Notes: a model not told the origin generated them from the sequence alone. A DNA stretch of 17,352 nucleotides from Candidatus Tepidiaquacellales bacterium UBA6667 (GCA_002455255.1 DKKL01000041.1:1-17352); one strand, 5' to 3'; numbered from the stretch's first letter, positions 5,962 through 13,065 are shown. Numbers and translations: made by a program.

Positions 5962-6612
5962 ATGGCAAAGACTAAAGAAGACAGAAAAAAAGAACAGGAC
6001 GAAAACAAAAAAGCTAAAGGTAAAGATGCGGTTGCTAAAGATGAAAATTTTAAGGAAGAAAAAGTTCCTGTAAGATTGCTCGAAACGTATAATACTAAAG
6101 TTATACCCGAATTAATGAAAAAATTCGGATATAAAAATAAAATGCAAGCACCTAAGCTTGAAAAAATCTGCATCAATGTCGGTGTTGGAAAAGCAACTGA
6201 AGATCAGAAAATTATTGATGTTACAGTAAAAGAAATTGAGGCAATCACAGGTCAAAAACCTGCAGTTGTAAAAGCAAAAAAATCAGTTTCTAATTTCAAA
6301 CTTAGAGAAGGTATGAAAATTGGTGTAAGAACTACACTAAGAAATGCGAGAATGTATGAATTTCTTGACAGGTTTATCAATATTTCAATTCCGAGAATCA
6401 GAGATTTCAGAGGTTTACCTGATAAGAGTTTTGATGGAAGAGGAAATTATACAATAGGTATTAAAGAGCAGGTAATTTTTCCTGAAATTAATGTTGATAA
6501 TGTTACAAAAATTTCAGGTATGGATATAACTTTTGTTACTAATGCAAAAACTGACGAAGAGTCATACGAGTTATTAAAACAATTTGGTGTTCCTTTTGTA
6601 AATAAAAAATAA
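5962..6612 (+). CDS. rplE: 50S ribosomal protein L5 (uL5) with charged N-terminal extension
   Basis: L5 binds 5S rRNA with L18, anchors it in the central protuberance and forms the bridge to S13. The usual protein starts at about residue 36 here, with LLETYNTKVIPELMKKFGYK matching the family N-terminus. Further motifs are KLEKICINVGVGKA, the RTTLRNARMYEFLDR stretch (about 121-135) and FPEINVDNVTKISGMDI near the end. Residues 1-35 are a Lys/Asp/Glu-rich low-complexity extension (MAKTKEDRKKEQDENKKAKG at the start), making 216 residues against 179. No in-frame ATG, GTG or TTG lies close to residue 36, and the ATG at 5962 follows a normal 40-base gap after rplX, so I take the extension as real. 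Confidence 0.95.
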   Translation: MAKTKEDRKKEQDENKKAKGKDAVAKDENFKEEKVPVRLLETYNTKVIPELMKKFGYKNKMQAPKLEKICINVGVGKATEDQKIIDVTVKEIEAITGQKPAVVKAKKSVSNFKLREGMKIGVRTTLRNARMYEFLDRFINISIPRIRDFRGLPDKSFDGRGNYTIGIKEQVIFPEINVDNVTKISGMDITFVTNAKTDEESYELLKQFGVPFVNKK

Positions 6613-6620
6613 AATATTTA

Positions 6621-6890
6621 ATGGCGAAAAAATCACATATTGCCAGACAGCAAAAAAGAGTCGTTCTTGTTGAAAGATACGCAGCGAAAAGAAAAGAGTT
6701 AAAAGAAAAAGGTGATTTTGAAGGACTTCAGAAATTACCGAGAAACAGCAGCCCTACACGTTTGCATAACAGATGTAGCGTAACCGGCAGGTCACGAGCT
6801 TACTATAGAAAATTTGGTGTATCAAGACTTGTTTTAAGAGAGCTGGCTTTGGCAGGGAAAATTCCCGGCGTAAGAAAAGCAAGCTGGTAA
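6621..6890 (+). CDS. rpsN: 30S ribosomal protein S14, zinc-free short form (uS14)
   Basis: S14 binds late in the head of the 30S subunit next to S3 and S10. The 89-residue product begins MAKKSHIARQQKR and ends with GKIPGVRKASW; the LPRNSSPTRLHNRCSVTGR segment (39-57) is the family core. Only one Cys is present, so the two CxxC zinc ligands of the 61-residue S14 type are absent and this is the zinc-independent form. It follows rplE after 8 bases. Confidence 0.96.
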   Translation: MAKKSHIARQQKRVVLVERYAAKRKELKEKGDFEGLQKLPRNSSPTRLHNRCSVTGRSRAYYRKFGVSRLVLRELALAGKIPGVRKASW

Positions 6891-6909
6891 AAATATATTA
6901 TTTTTTATT

Positions 6910-6927
6910 TCACGGTTAATCCCGTGA
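6910..6927 (+). promoter_or_regulatory. Weak stem-loop between rpsN and rpsH
   Basis: TCACGG (6910-6915) pairs with CCGTGA (6922-6927) around the loop TTAATC, followed by an AT-rich stretch without a continuous T-run. It could slow polymerase or mark a processing point in the 75-base gap, but is too weak to call a terminator. Confidence 0.35.
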
Positions 6928-6965
6928 TTATTTATTTAAATTAAATTAAATACTGGGTTTAAATT

Positions 6966-7364
6966 ATGTCAATGACCGATCCGATTTCTGATTTTTTAAC
7001 AAGAGTCAGAAATGCAATCAAAGCTGAAAAAAAGACTGTAGATATTCCGGCTTCCAAATTTAAAAAGGAAATTGCTGAGATATTAAAGAATACAAAATAT
7101 ATCGAAGATTACAAAATCCTTGATGTTGATTCACCTCAAAAAATGATTTCAATCAGATTGAAATATTCAAACGGTGAAAGTGTTATAACCGGTATTAAGA
7201 AAATAAGTAAACCCGGTATAAGAAAATATGTTGAGAATGAAAAGTTACCAAAAGTTAGAAATGGTCTCGGTATAGCATTGATATCAACTTCAAAAGGATT
7301 AATGACAGATTCTCAGGCAAGAAAACTTGGAGTTGGCGGTGAAGTTATCTGTGAAGTCTGGTAA
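6966..7364 (+). CDS. rpsH: 30S ribosomal protein S8 (uS8)
   Basis: S8 binds the central domain of 16S rRNA and is essential for platform assembly; in E. coli it represses the spc operon by binding near the rplE start. The 132-residue product is of normal length. MSMTDPISDFLTRVRNA matches the family start, which selects the ATG at 6966 over that at 6972. KISKPGIRKYV (70-80 region) and the C-terminal STSKGLMTDSQARKLGVGGE motif are intact. No obvious S8-like target helix was picked out by eye near rplE. Confidence 0.97.
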   Translation: MSMTDPISDFLTRVRNAIKAEKKTVDIPASKFKKEIAEILKNTKYIEDYKILDVDSPQKMISIRLKYSNGESVITGIKKISKPGIRKYVENEKLPKVRNGLGIALISTSKGLMTDSQARKLGVGGEVICEVW

Positions 7365-7400
7365 TTATTTAATAAAAAATTTTAAGAAAAAAAATTCGTT

Positions 7401-7940
7401 ATGAGTAGAATAGGTAAAAAACCAATCCCATTAGCAAAAGAATTTCAGGTCAGCATTAAAGATAAAATTATCGAAGTGACAGGACCAAAAGGGAAATTAA
7501 ATCTGGAAATAAAAGATGGTGTAAATGTTGAAATAAAAGACAACGAAGTTATCTTTTCCAGAAACAGTGAAAACAAAAACATCAGAGCATTACATGGTTT
7601 ATACAGAGCATTGGTGAATAATATGATAAAAGGTGTAACGGAAGGATTTTCTAAAAAACTTGATTTGGTTGGTATCGGTTATAAAGCAGAATTAAAAGGT
7701 AATAATATTGCTTTCGCTCTTGGTTATTCACATCCTATAATATTCACAGCACCTCCTGATGTTAAAATAGAAATTCCGGCTCCGAATAATGTTATTGTTT
7801 CAGGAATAGATAAACAGTTGGTAGGTTTAGTTGCTGCCAAGATAAGAAGTTTGAGACCACCTGAGCCGTATAAAGGAAAAGGTGTGAAATATTCTGATGA
7901 AACAGTGAGAAGAAAAGCAGGAAAAACTGCTTCAAAATAA
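7401..7940 (+). CDS. rplF: 50S ribosomal protein L6 (uL6)
   Basis: L6 binds 23S rRNA near the sarcin-ricin loop and the factor-binding site. The 179-residue product has normal length and the two repeated alpha/beta domains of the family: MSRIGKKPIPLAKEFQV at the N-terminus, GVTEGFSKKLDLVGIGYKAE at the centre, and the C-terminal signature RPPEPYKGKGVKYSDE (about 152-167). It lies 36 bases after rpsH. Confidence 0.97.
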   Translation: MSRIGKKPIPLAKEFQVSIKDKIIEVTGPKGKLNLEIKDGVNVEIKDNEVIFSRNSENKNIRALHGLYRALVNNMIKGVTEGFSKKLDLVGIGYKAELKGNNIAFALGYSHPIIFTAPPDVKIEIPAPNNVIVSGIDKQLVGLVAAKIRSLRPPEPYKGKGVKYSDETVRRKAGKTASK

Positions 7941-7955
7941 ATTTAAATGAAGTTA

Positions 7956-7970
7956 ATTACCAAAGGTAAT
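7956..7970 (+). promoter_or_regulatory. Small stem-loop just before the rplR start codon
   Basis: ATTACC (7956-7961) and GGTAAT (7965-7970) form a 6-bp stem with a 3-base loop, ending 5 bases before the rplR ATG at 7976. A helix this close to the start could affect ribosome access. It may be chance. Confidence 0.25.
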
Positions 7971-7975
7971 AAAAG

Positions 7976-8347
7976 ATGAAAAAATTAGACGTAGTTAAAA
8001 AAAGAAGAGAAAGAATAAGATACAAAATCAGGAAAAAAATTTCCGGTACTGATTCTAAACCAAGACTTGTTGTTTATAGAAGTGCAAAACATATTTATGC
8101 TCAGTTAATAGATGATTCAAATTCAAAATCTCTTTACGGAACAGGTTCAAATTCTAAAGCCATGCAGGAAAAACTTGCATCAGTTAAGGGTAATGTGGAA
8201 GTTAGTAAATACATTGGAAAACTCATAGCTGAAAAAGCAAAAGAAATGAACGTTACTGAAGTAGTATTTGACAGAAATGGATATTTGTATCACGGAAGAG
8301 TTAAAGCCTTGGCAGATGGTGCCAGGGAAGGTGGTTTAAAATTTTAG
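7976..8347 (+). CDS. rplR: 50S ribosomal protein L18 (uL18)
   Basis: L18 binds 5S rRNA and with L5 brings it into the central protuberance. The 123-residue product shows a basic N-terminal arm (VKKRRERIRYKIRKKI), the KPRLVVYRSAKHIYAQLIDD core (28-47), and the C-terminal VVFDRNGYLYHGRVKALADGAREGGLKF, where the last motif is the family hallmark. It is normally followed directly by rpsE; here a tRNA gene intervenes, starting 30 bases after the stop. Confidence 0.97.
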   Translation: MKKLDVVKKRRERIRYKIRKKISGTDSKPRLVVYRSAKHIYAQLIDDSNSKSLYGTGSNSKAMQEKLASVKGNVEVSKYIGKLIAEKAKEMNVTEVVFDRNGYLYHGRVKALADGAREGGLKF

Positions 8348-8377
8348 TTATTTTTCGTATCTTCCAGGTTTATACTT

Positions 8378-8448
8378 TCTCGGGTCGTCTAATGGCAGGA
8401 CAGCGGCCTTTGGAGCCGTACGTGGAGGTTCGAGTCCTCCCCTGAGAA
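8378..8448 (+). tRNA. tRNA-Gln (anticodon TTG) embedded between rplR and rpsE
   Basis: A complete cloverleaf can be drawn. The acceptor stem is TCTCGGG (8378-8384) with CCTGAGA (8441-8447), one G-U pair. The D arm is 8387-8401 (GTCT with GGAC). The anticodon stem is GCGGC (8403-8407) with GCCGT (8415-8419), enclosing the loop CTTTGGA, so the anticodon at 8410-8412 is TTG and reads CAA for glutamine. The T arm is GGAGG, loop TTCGAGT, CCTCC (ending 8440). The discriminator is A8448. The next bases are CAA, so CCA is not fully encoded and would be added by nucleotidyltransferase. The gene is on the same strand as the ribosomal genes, 30 bases after rplR and 22 before rpsE, so it is probably cut from the polycistronic transcript by RNase P and a 3' tRNase. 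Confidence 0.95.
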
Positions 8449-8470
8449 CAATTTTAAATTATATTTTTAA

Positions 8471-8989
8471 ATGGCAAAAATTAAAAAACTTACTGTAAAA
8501 CCGGCGGAACTTGAGTTAAAGGAAAAGTTGGTAAAAGTCGGTCGTGTGGCTAAGGTTGTAAAAGGTGGTAGAAGGTTCAGCTTTAATGCAGTCAGCGTTG
8601 TTGGTGATGGTAATGGTTATGTCGGTGTTGGTTTGGGAAAAGCAAACGAAGTTACTGATGCAATCAAAAAAAGTGTTGAAGATGCCCGTAAAAATCTTCT
8701 GAAGGTTCCAATTAGAAAAGGAACTATTCCTCATGAGATAATCGGTAAATTCGGTGCTGCTAAAGTTTTACTTAAACCTGCTGCTCCGGGAACGGGGATT
8801 ATCGCAGGTGGTGGTGTTAGAGCTGTGCTTCAGTCTGCAGGTGTTCAGGATGTTTTAACTAAACTTCTCGGTTCTGCTAATCATCACAATGTGGTTAAAG
8901 CTACAGTAAATGCTTTACAAAATCTCAAAGATGCATCTTCGGTTGCTCAAAAAAGAGGAATTTCATTAACTGAATTATTTACAAATTAA
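8471..8989 (+). CDS. rpsE: 30S ribosomal protein S5 (uS5)
   Basis: S5 sits with S4 and S3 at the mRNA entrance and affects decoding accuracy. The 172-residue product has the N-terminal double-stranded-RNA-binding-like fold with VVKGGRRFSFNAVSVVGDGNG and VGVGLGKANEV (about 28-63), then the C-terminal domain with the GTIPHEIIGKFGAAKVLLKP stretch and GIIAGGGVRAVLQSAGVQDV. Length is close to the 167 of E. coli. Its start lies 22 bases after the tRNA-Gln 3' end, so tRNA processing would give this message a new, very short 5' leader. Confidence 0.97.
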   Translation: MAKIKKLTVKPAELELKEKLVKVGRVAKVVKGGRRFSFNAVSVVGDGNGYVGVGLGKANEVTDAIKKSVEDARKNLLKVPIRKGTIPHEIIGKFGAAKVLLKPAAPGTGIIAGGGVRAVLQSAGVQDVLTKLLGSANHHNVVKATVNALQNLKDASSVAQKRGISLTELFTN

Positions 8990-8994
8990 TTATT

Positions 8995-9174
8995 ATGGAT
9001 ATTAAAATTACTCAGATTAAAAGTGCTATTGACAGACCTAAAGATCAAAAAGCAACTATTGTTGCTTTAGGAATAAGAAGATTAAATTCTCCTGTCACTA
9101 AAAAAGACAGCCCTCAGATTAGAGGAATGATTAACAAAGTTTCACATCTTCTAAAAATAGAAGAAATTAAATAA
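8995..9174 (+). CDS. rpmD: 50S ribosomal protein L30 (uL30)
   Basis: A 59-codon gene starts at the ATG at 8995, 5 bases after rpsE, and ends TAA at 9172-9174. The product begins MDIKITQIKSAI, followed by KATIVALGIRRLN (19-31) and the C-terminal INKVSHLLKIEE, which match the small L30 fold of about 60 residues: beta strand, IRRLN turn, closing strand. L30 binds 23S rRNA on the solvent side of the 50S. Its position between rpsE and rplO is the standard one. Confidence 0.93.
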   Translation: MDIKITQIKSAIDRPKDQKATIVALGIRRLNSPVTKKDSPQIRGMINKVSHLLKIEEIK

Positions 9175-9203
9175 TTTTATAAAGTTTATTAATATAATAG
9201 TAT

Positions 9204-9662
9204 ATGGATTTTTTAAGTAATTTAAAATACGCTGAAGGTTCAAGGAAAAAGCCCAAAAGAATCGGACGTGGTCAGGGTTCCGGTCACGGTGGAACTTCTA
9301 CAAGAGGTCATAAAGGGGCTAAGTCCCGTTCAGGTTATAAAAACAGGGCTTGGTTTGAAGGTGGTCAGATGCCACTGCAAAGAAGGGTTCCAAAATTCGG
9401 ATTTACTAATCCTCACAGGGTTGAGTATAACGTGTTAAATCTTGGAAAACTTCAGAAACTTATTGATTCAGGAAAAATTACTGAAACAGTTATTAATAAA
9501 GAATTTTTACTTAAAGAAAGACTTTTATCCGGTAAAAATTTACCTTTGAAAATTCTCGGTGAAGGTGAACTTACATCTAAACTTGAGATCTCAGCAGATG
9601 CTTTTAGTAAAACTGCTGTTGAAAAAATAGAAAAACTCGGAGGAAAAGCAATCACACAATGA
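9204..9662 (+). CDS. rplO: 50S ribosomal protein L15 (uL15)
   Basis: L15 is a late-binding 23S rRNA protein with a long basic N-terminal arm that runs into the 50S core. The 152-residue product shows the family's Gly/Arg/Ser-rich arm with GRGQGSGHGGTSTRGHKGAK (22-41) and FEGGQMPLQRRVPKFGF (51-67). The folded C-terminal part ends with ...KLGGKAITQ. The stop TGA overlaps the secY ATG by 4 bases (ATGA at 9659-9662), the tightest coupling in the block. Confidence 0.97.
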   Translation: MDFLSNLKYAEGSRKKPKRIGRGQGSGHGGTSTRGHKGAKSRSGYKNRAWFEGGQMPLQRRVPKFGFTNPHRVEYNVLNLGKLQKLIDSGKITETVINKEFLLKERLLSGKNLPLKILGEGELTSKLEISADAFSKTAVEKIEKLGGKAITQ

Positions 9663-10993
9663 GTGGATTTATAGATAGCTTTAGAAATATTTTTAAAATT
9701 GAAGAACTTAGGACACGAATTTTATTTACTCTCGGGCTTTTAATAGTTGTAAGAATCGGTGCCCATATAACTCTTCCCGGTATCAATGCCGGATTACTTG
9801 CTCAGGCAAATCAAAATACTGCATCAAATACTCTTTTTGGTTTGTATGATATGTTTGTTGGTGGTGCATTTAACAATGCTGCCATTTTTGCTTTGGGGAT
9901 TATGCCTTATATTAGTGCATCTATTATTATTCAGTTGCTCGGGGCTGTTTTTCCTTATTTTCAGAAACTTCAGAAAGAAGGTGATGAAGGAAGGAAAAAA
10001 ATTACTCAGCTTACAAGAATCGGTACTATCCCAATCGCTGCTCTTCAGGCATGGGGTGTTAGTGTTCAACTTGCAAGCAGAAATGTTAACGGAACAAGTA
10101 TCATATCTCCGGATATGTCGCCGTTCCTGTTTACTATTTCAACGGTTATATTCTTAACAGCGGGTACTATATTTATGATGTGGCTCGGTGAACAAATTAC
10201 TGACAGAGGTATCGGTAACGGTATTTCTCTGATTATCTTCATCGGTATCATTGCTGAATTCCCATTTGCGGTTTTTGATGAATATCAGTTTGTTGCCTCC
10301 GGTGCAAGAAATATTATTATCGAATTGCTTTACATTGCATTGTTCTTGGTAATTATTGCCGGTGTTATTGCTGTTACTGTTGCAACACGGAAAATACCAG
10401 TGCAATATGCAAAACGGGTGGTTGGAAGAAAAGTATTTGGCGGAGTAACTCAGTATATTCCTATGAAAGTTAATCAGGCAGGTGTTATGCCGATTATTTT
10501 TGCTCAGTCTATTATGTTTGTTCCAAGTACTGTTCTGAGCTTTTTCCCAGATAGTTTGTTTATGCAAAGTATTGCAAAATATTTTGATCAGACGAGTTTT
10601 GTTTATTCAGCATTTTTTGCTTTATTAATTATATTCTTTACTTATTTCTATACTGCTATTGCTTTTAATCCAAAAGACGTAGCTGACAATATGAAAAAAC
10701 AAGGAGGATTTATTCCGGGTGTAAGACCGGGAAAACCGACTTCTGATTTTATTGATAATATATTGACTAAGATAACATTGCCGGGTTCTGTATTCCTTGC
10801 TATTATCGCTATTATTCCTACAATATTTATGAATTTCGGAGTAACAAGCGGACTTTCTCAATTCTTTGGTGGTACCAGTTTATTAATTATAGTAGGTGTT
10901 GCTCTTGATACTTTGCAGCAAATTGAATCTCATTTGTTAATGAGACACTATGATGGATTTATGAAAGGTACAAGAATTAAAGGAAGAAAATAA
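9659..10993 (+). CDS. secY: Protein translocase subunit SecY
   Basis: SecY is the channel of the SecYEG translocon in the inner membrane. It passes unfolded secretory proteins driven by SecA and inserts membrane proteins from the ribosome. The 444-residue product has the usual length, and about ten hydrophobic spans can be traced, the first at about 20-38 with the following LPGIN plug-side motif. GDEGRKKITQLTR, GIGNGISLIIFIGI, the cytoplasmic loop with KIPVQYAKRVVGRK and YIPMKVNQAGVMPIIFAQS, and the C-terminal HLLMRHYDGFMKGTRIKGRK are typical of the family. The channel fits the T9SS cargo at the left edge, since T9SS clients first cross the inner membrane through Sec. The gene overlaps rplO by 4 bases; map follows after 4. 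Confidence 0.98.
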   Translation: MSGFIDSFRNIFKIEELRTRILFTLGLLIVVRIGAHITLPGINAGLLAQANQNTASNTLFGLYDMFVGGAFNNAAIFALGIMPYISASIIIQLLGAVFPYFQKLQKEGDEGRKKITQLTRIGTIPIAALQAWGVSVQLASRNVNGTSIISPDMSPFLFTISTVIFLTAGTIFMMWLGEQITDRGIGNGISLIIFIGIIAEFPFAVFDEYQFVASGARNIIIELLYIALFLVIIAGVIAVTVATRKIPVQYAKRVVGRKVFGGVTQYIPMKVNQAGVMPIIFAQSIMFVPSTVLSFFPDSLFMQSIAKYFDQTSFVYSAFFALLIIFFTYFYTAIAFNPKDVADNMKKQGGFIPGVRPGKPTSDFIDNILTKITLPGSVFLAIIAIIPTIFMNFGVTSGLSQFFGGTSLLIIVGVALDTLQQIESHLLMRHYDGFMKGTRIKGRK

Positions 10994-10997
10994 TAGT

Positions 10998-11756
10998 TTG
11001 AGTTTAGTAAAGAATGATAAAGAAATTGAACTTATTCGTGATGCTTGTAAAATTGTAAGAGATACGTTTGAATACATAAAAGATTATATCAAGGAAGGTG
11101 TAACAACCTTTGAACTTGATTTGCTCATTGAAAATAAAATTAAAAGTTTCGGAGGTTATCCGGCTTTTAAAGGATACAGGGTTAATGGAAAGAGATTTCC
11201 TGCATCAGCATGTATTTCACTTAATAGTGAAGTTGTGCATGGTATCCCAAGTAAAAACACTGTTCTTGCAAATGGAGATATAATCTCAATTGATATCGGC
11301 GTTTTAAAAAACGGATATCATGGCGACAGTGCCAATACTTTTGCAGTTGGTGAAATTTCTGCAAAAAAACAGAAGTTACTGAATATTACGAATGAATCGC
11401 TCTTTAAAGGTATCGAACAGGCAAAAGATGGAAATGAAGTAAATGATATATCTTCGGCAATCCAGAATTATGTAGAAGGCTCAGGTTTCTCAATTGTAAG
11501 AGAATTAATCGGTCACGGTGTAGGGAAAAAACTTCACGAAGAACCACCAGTTCCTAATTATTATAATCCTAACAATAAGTATAAATTGTTAAAAGGGATG
11601 GTTCTTGCGATTGAGCCAATGGTAAATTATGGAAGTCCCGGTGTGAAAACTAAATCAGACGGTCGGACGGTTGTAACCGCTGACGGTGAACCATCGGCAC
11701 ACTTTGAACATACAGTATTGATAACGGAGTCATATCCGGAAGTTTTGACAATATAA
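10998..11756 (+). CDS. map: Type I methionine aminopeptidase
   Basis: This enzyme removes the initiator Met from nascent proteins after deformylation, using two metal ions. The 252-residue product is a bare catalytic domain without N-terminal extension, as in type Ia. All expected residues are in place: His81, the metal ligands Asp99, Asp110, His173, Glu206 and Glu237, and His180, in the motifs HGIP, SIDIG, GDSANTF, IGHGVGKKLHEEP, AIEPM and HFEHT. The start is a TTG at 10998, 4 bases after secY, with no Shine-Dalgarno; MSLVKNDKEIELIRDA aligns with the normal start of the family. The adk gene, which separates secY from map in Firmicutes, is absent. Confidence 0.97.
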   Translation: MSLVKNDKEIELIRDACKIVRDTFEYIKDYIKEGVTTFELDLLIENKIKSFGGYPAFKGYRVNGKRFPASACISLNSEVVHGIPSKNTVLANGDIISIDIGVLKNGYHGDSANTFAVGEISAKKQKLLNITNESLFKGIEQAKDGNEVNDISSAIQNYVEGSGFSIVRELIGHGVGKKLHEEPPVPNYYNPNNKYKLLKGMVLAIEPMVNYGSPGVKTKSDGRTVVTADGEPSAHFEHTVLITESYPEVLTI

Positions 11757-11787
11757 AATAATTTTTAATTTTAAATAATATCATTCT

Positions 11788-12006
11788 TTGGGAAAACAGG
11801 ACGTAATAAAAGTTGACGGAATAATTACAGAAATTCTTCCTAACACTTCTTTTAAAGTCAAACTTGAAAATGGGCATGAGATACTGGCTCATATATCAGG
11901 AAAAATGAGAATGAATTTTATAAGAATTTTACAGGGTGATAAAGTTTCTGTTGAGCTGTCACCATATGATTTGACCAAAGGTCGAATAACATACAGGTAT
12001 AAATAA
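11788..12006 (+). CDS. infA: Translation initiation factor IF-1
   Basis: IF-1 binds the A site of the 30S subunit and works with IF-2 and IF-3 in initiation. The 72-residue product is the normal size, a single OB fold with VDGIITEILPNTSFKVKLENG (10-29 region), ILAHISGKMRMNFIRILQGDKV and the C-terminal PYDLTKGRITYRYK. The TTG at 11788 is taken as the start because it gives the exact family N-terminus and no other start precedes the first strand. There is no Shine-Dalgarno. It lies between map and rpmJ, a common arrangement. Confidence 0.96.
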   Translation: MGKQDVIKVDGIITEILPNTSFKVKLENGHEILAHISGKMRMNFIRILQGDKVSVELSPYDLTKGRITYRYK

Positions 12007-12052
12007 AAACTCAGTGAACTCTGTGTTAAAATAAATTGCGGAGTGAAATAAA

Positions 12053-12166
12053 ATGAAAGTAAGAAGTTCAGTAAAAAAAATGTGTGATAAGTGTAAGATT
12101 ATAAAACGAAAAGGTGTAGTTCGTGTTATTTGCACAAATCCAAAACATAAACAAAGACAAGGTTAA
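12053..12166 (+). CDS. rpmJ: 50S ribosomal protein L36, zinc-binding form (bL36)
   Basis: A 37-codon gene runs from ATG at 12053 to TAA at 12164-12166. The product MKVRSSVKKMCDKCKIIKRK followed by GVVRVICTNPKHKQRQG is a textbook L36. Cys11, Cys14, Cys27 and His32 form the zinc ligand set, so this is the zinc-containing type. L36 completes late 50S assembly near the base of the central protuberance. The order infA-rpmJ-rpsM is the usual one. Confidence 0.96.
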   Translation: MKVRSSVKKMCDKCKIIKRKGVVRVICTNPKHKQRQG

Positions 12167-12187
12167 TTAAATCAGGAGATTTAAAAA

Positions 12188-12571
12188 TTGGCAAGAATTG
12201 CAGGTATTGATTTACCAAAAAATAAAAGAACTGTAATAGGGTTAACTTCCATTTTCGGAATAGGGAAATCTACATCCGAAAAAATTATTGAAAAGTTAGG
12301 TATTGATCCTAATAAAAAAATTTCTAATCTCACTGATGATGAAGTAAATCATATCAGAACTGAGATTACAAATACTATCAAAGTGGAAGGTGCTCTTAAA
12401 TCAGAAGTTCAGATGAATATCAAGAGATTGATGGATACGGGAACTTACAGGGGAAAAAGACACAGAAAAGGTCTTCCTGCAAGAGGTCAAAGAACAAGAA
12501 CTAATTCCAGAACCCGTAAAGGAAAAAGGAAAACTGTTGCCGGTAAGAAAAAAGCAGCAGCTAAGAAGTAA
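12188..12571 (+). CDS. rpsM: 30S ribosomal protein S13 (uS13), TTG start
   Basis: S13 lies in the head of the 30S subunit, contacts P-site tRNA with its C-terminal tail and bridges to L5. The 127-residue product starts MARIAGIDLPKNKR, the family start, which fixes the TTG at 12188; AGGAG lies 9 bases upstream (12174-12178). The H2TH-type motif region has TSIFGIGKSTSEKI (20-33). The basic tail includes GTYRGKRHRKGLPARGQRTR, then a Lys/Ala-rich end. It is the first gene of the alpha-type group, with no separate promoter visible. Confidence 0.97.
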   Translation: MARIAGIDLPKNKRTVIGLTSIFGIGKSTSEKIIEKLGIDPNKKISNLTDDEVNHIRTEITNTIKVEGALKSEVQMNIKRLMDTGTYRGKRHRKGLPARGQRTRTNSRTRKGKRKTVAGKKKAAAKK

Positions 12572-12606
12572 TCTTTTATTTTTTCAGTAAATAAAATGTA
12601 ACAGGG

Positions 12607-12630
12607 TTTTTTAAACCTTAGTTTAAAAAA
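12607..12630 (+). promoter_or_regulatory. Stem-loop in the rpsM-rpsK gap
   Basis: TTTTTTAAAC (12607-12616) and GTTTAAAAAA (12621-12630) form a perfect 10-bp inverted repeat with the loop CTTA, ending 10 bases before the rpsK GTG at 12641. Nine of the ten pairs are A-T, so the stem is weak, but it lies in the translation-initiation region and may influence rpsK start access. Confidence 0.35.
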
Positions 12631-12640
12631 AGAAAAATTA

Positions 12641-13027
12641 GTGGCTAAAACATTTAAAAAAACAAAGAAAAAAGTACACGTTGATTCTACAGGGGTTGCT
12701 CATATTAAAGCAACTTTCAATAACGTTATCATTACTTTGACAGACGTTCAGGGAAATACTATTTCCTGTGCATCTTCAGGCAAAATGGGATTTAAAGGTT
12801 CCAAGAAAAATACTCCTTTCGCAGCTCAGGTAACTGCTGAATCTGCCGGTAAGGAAGCATTTGATGCCGGATTAAGAAAAATTGATGTATTGATAAAAGG
12901 TGTTGGCTCCGGTCGTGATGCTGCTATAAGGTCATTATCAGTTGTTGGTCTTGAAGTAGTTTCTATAAAAGATATCACTCCATTACCACACAACGGTTGC
13001 AGACCACCGAAAAAAAGAAGAGTATAA
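12641..13027 (+). CDS. rpsK: 30S ribosomal protein S11 (uS11), GTG start
   Basis: S11 is on the platform of the 30S subunit, lining the E site and mRNA exit with S7. The 128-residue product has normal length. It has a Lys-rich start, then GVAHIKATFNNVIITLTDVQG (18-38 region), ASSGKMGFKGSKKNTPFAAQ, VGSGRDAAIRSL and the hallmark ending ITPLPHNGCRPPKKRRV. The only sensible start is GTG at 12641; no Shine-Dalgarno is visible. A 121-base gap with three stem-loops separates it from rpsD. Confidence 0.97.
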   Translation: MAKTFKKTKKKVHVDSTGVAHIKATFNNVIITLTDVQGNTISCASSGKMGFKGSKKNTPFAAQVTAESAGKEAFDAGLRKIDVLIKGVGSGRDAAIRSLSVVGLEVVSIKDITPLPHNGCRPPKKRRV

Positions 13028-13040
13028 TTTTATATTTATA

Positions 13041-13065
13041 TAAATACAGAATTATTCTGTATTTA
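13041..13065 (+). promoter_or_regulatory. Stem-loop 1 of 3 before rpsD
   Basis: TAAATACAGAA (13041-13051) pairs perfectly with TTCTGTATTTA (13055-13065): 11 bp with a 3-base loop. It begins 14 bases after the rpsK stop codon. No T-run follows, so it does not look like a terminator; a regulatory, pausing or mRNA-stability role is more likely. Confidence 0.5.

Noticed and set aside
5598..6176. Open frame of 192 codons on the - strand
   Set aside because: It lies across rplX and the start of rplE, both certain genes on the + strand, and its product is a Phe/Ser/Leu-rich low-information sequence typical of the antisense of Lys/Glu-rich genes.
6891..6965. Terminator between rpsN and rpsH
   Set aside because: The 6-bp stem lacks a continuous T-run; kept only as a weak stem-loop.
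9786..10567. Alternative frames on both strands inside secY
   Set aside because: SecY is unmistakable over the whole span; hydrophobic codon composition leaves other frames open by chance.
12011..12030. Repeated CTCAGTGAACTCTGTG phrase after infA as a possible repeat element
   Set aside because: The two half-phrases are similar in direct orientation but too short and imperfect to call; only a genome-wide search could show whether it recurs.
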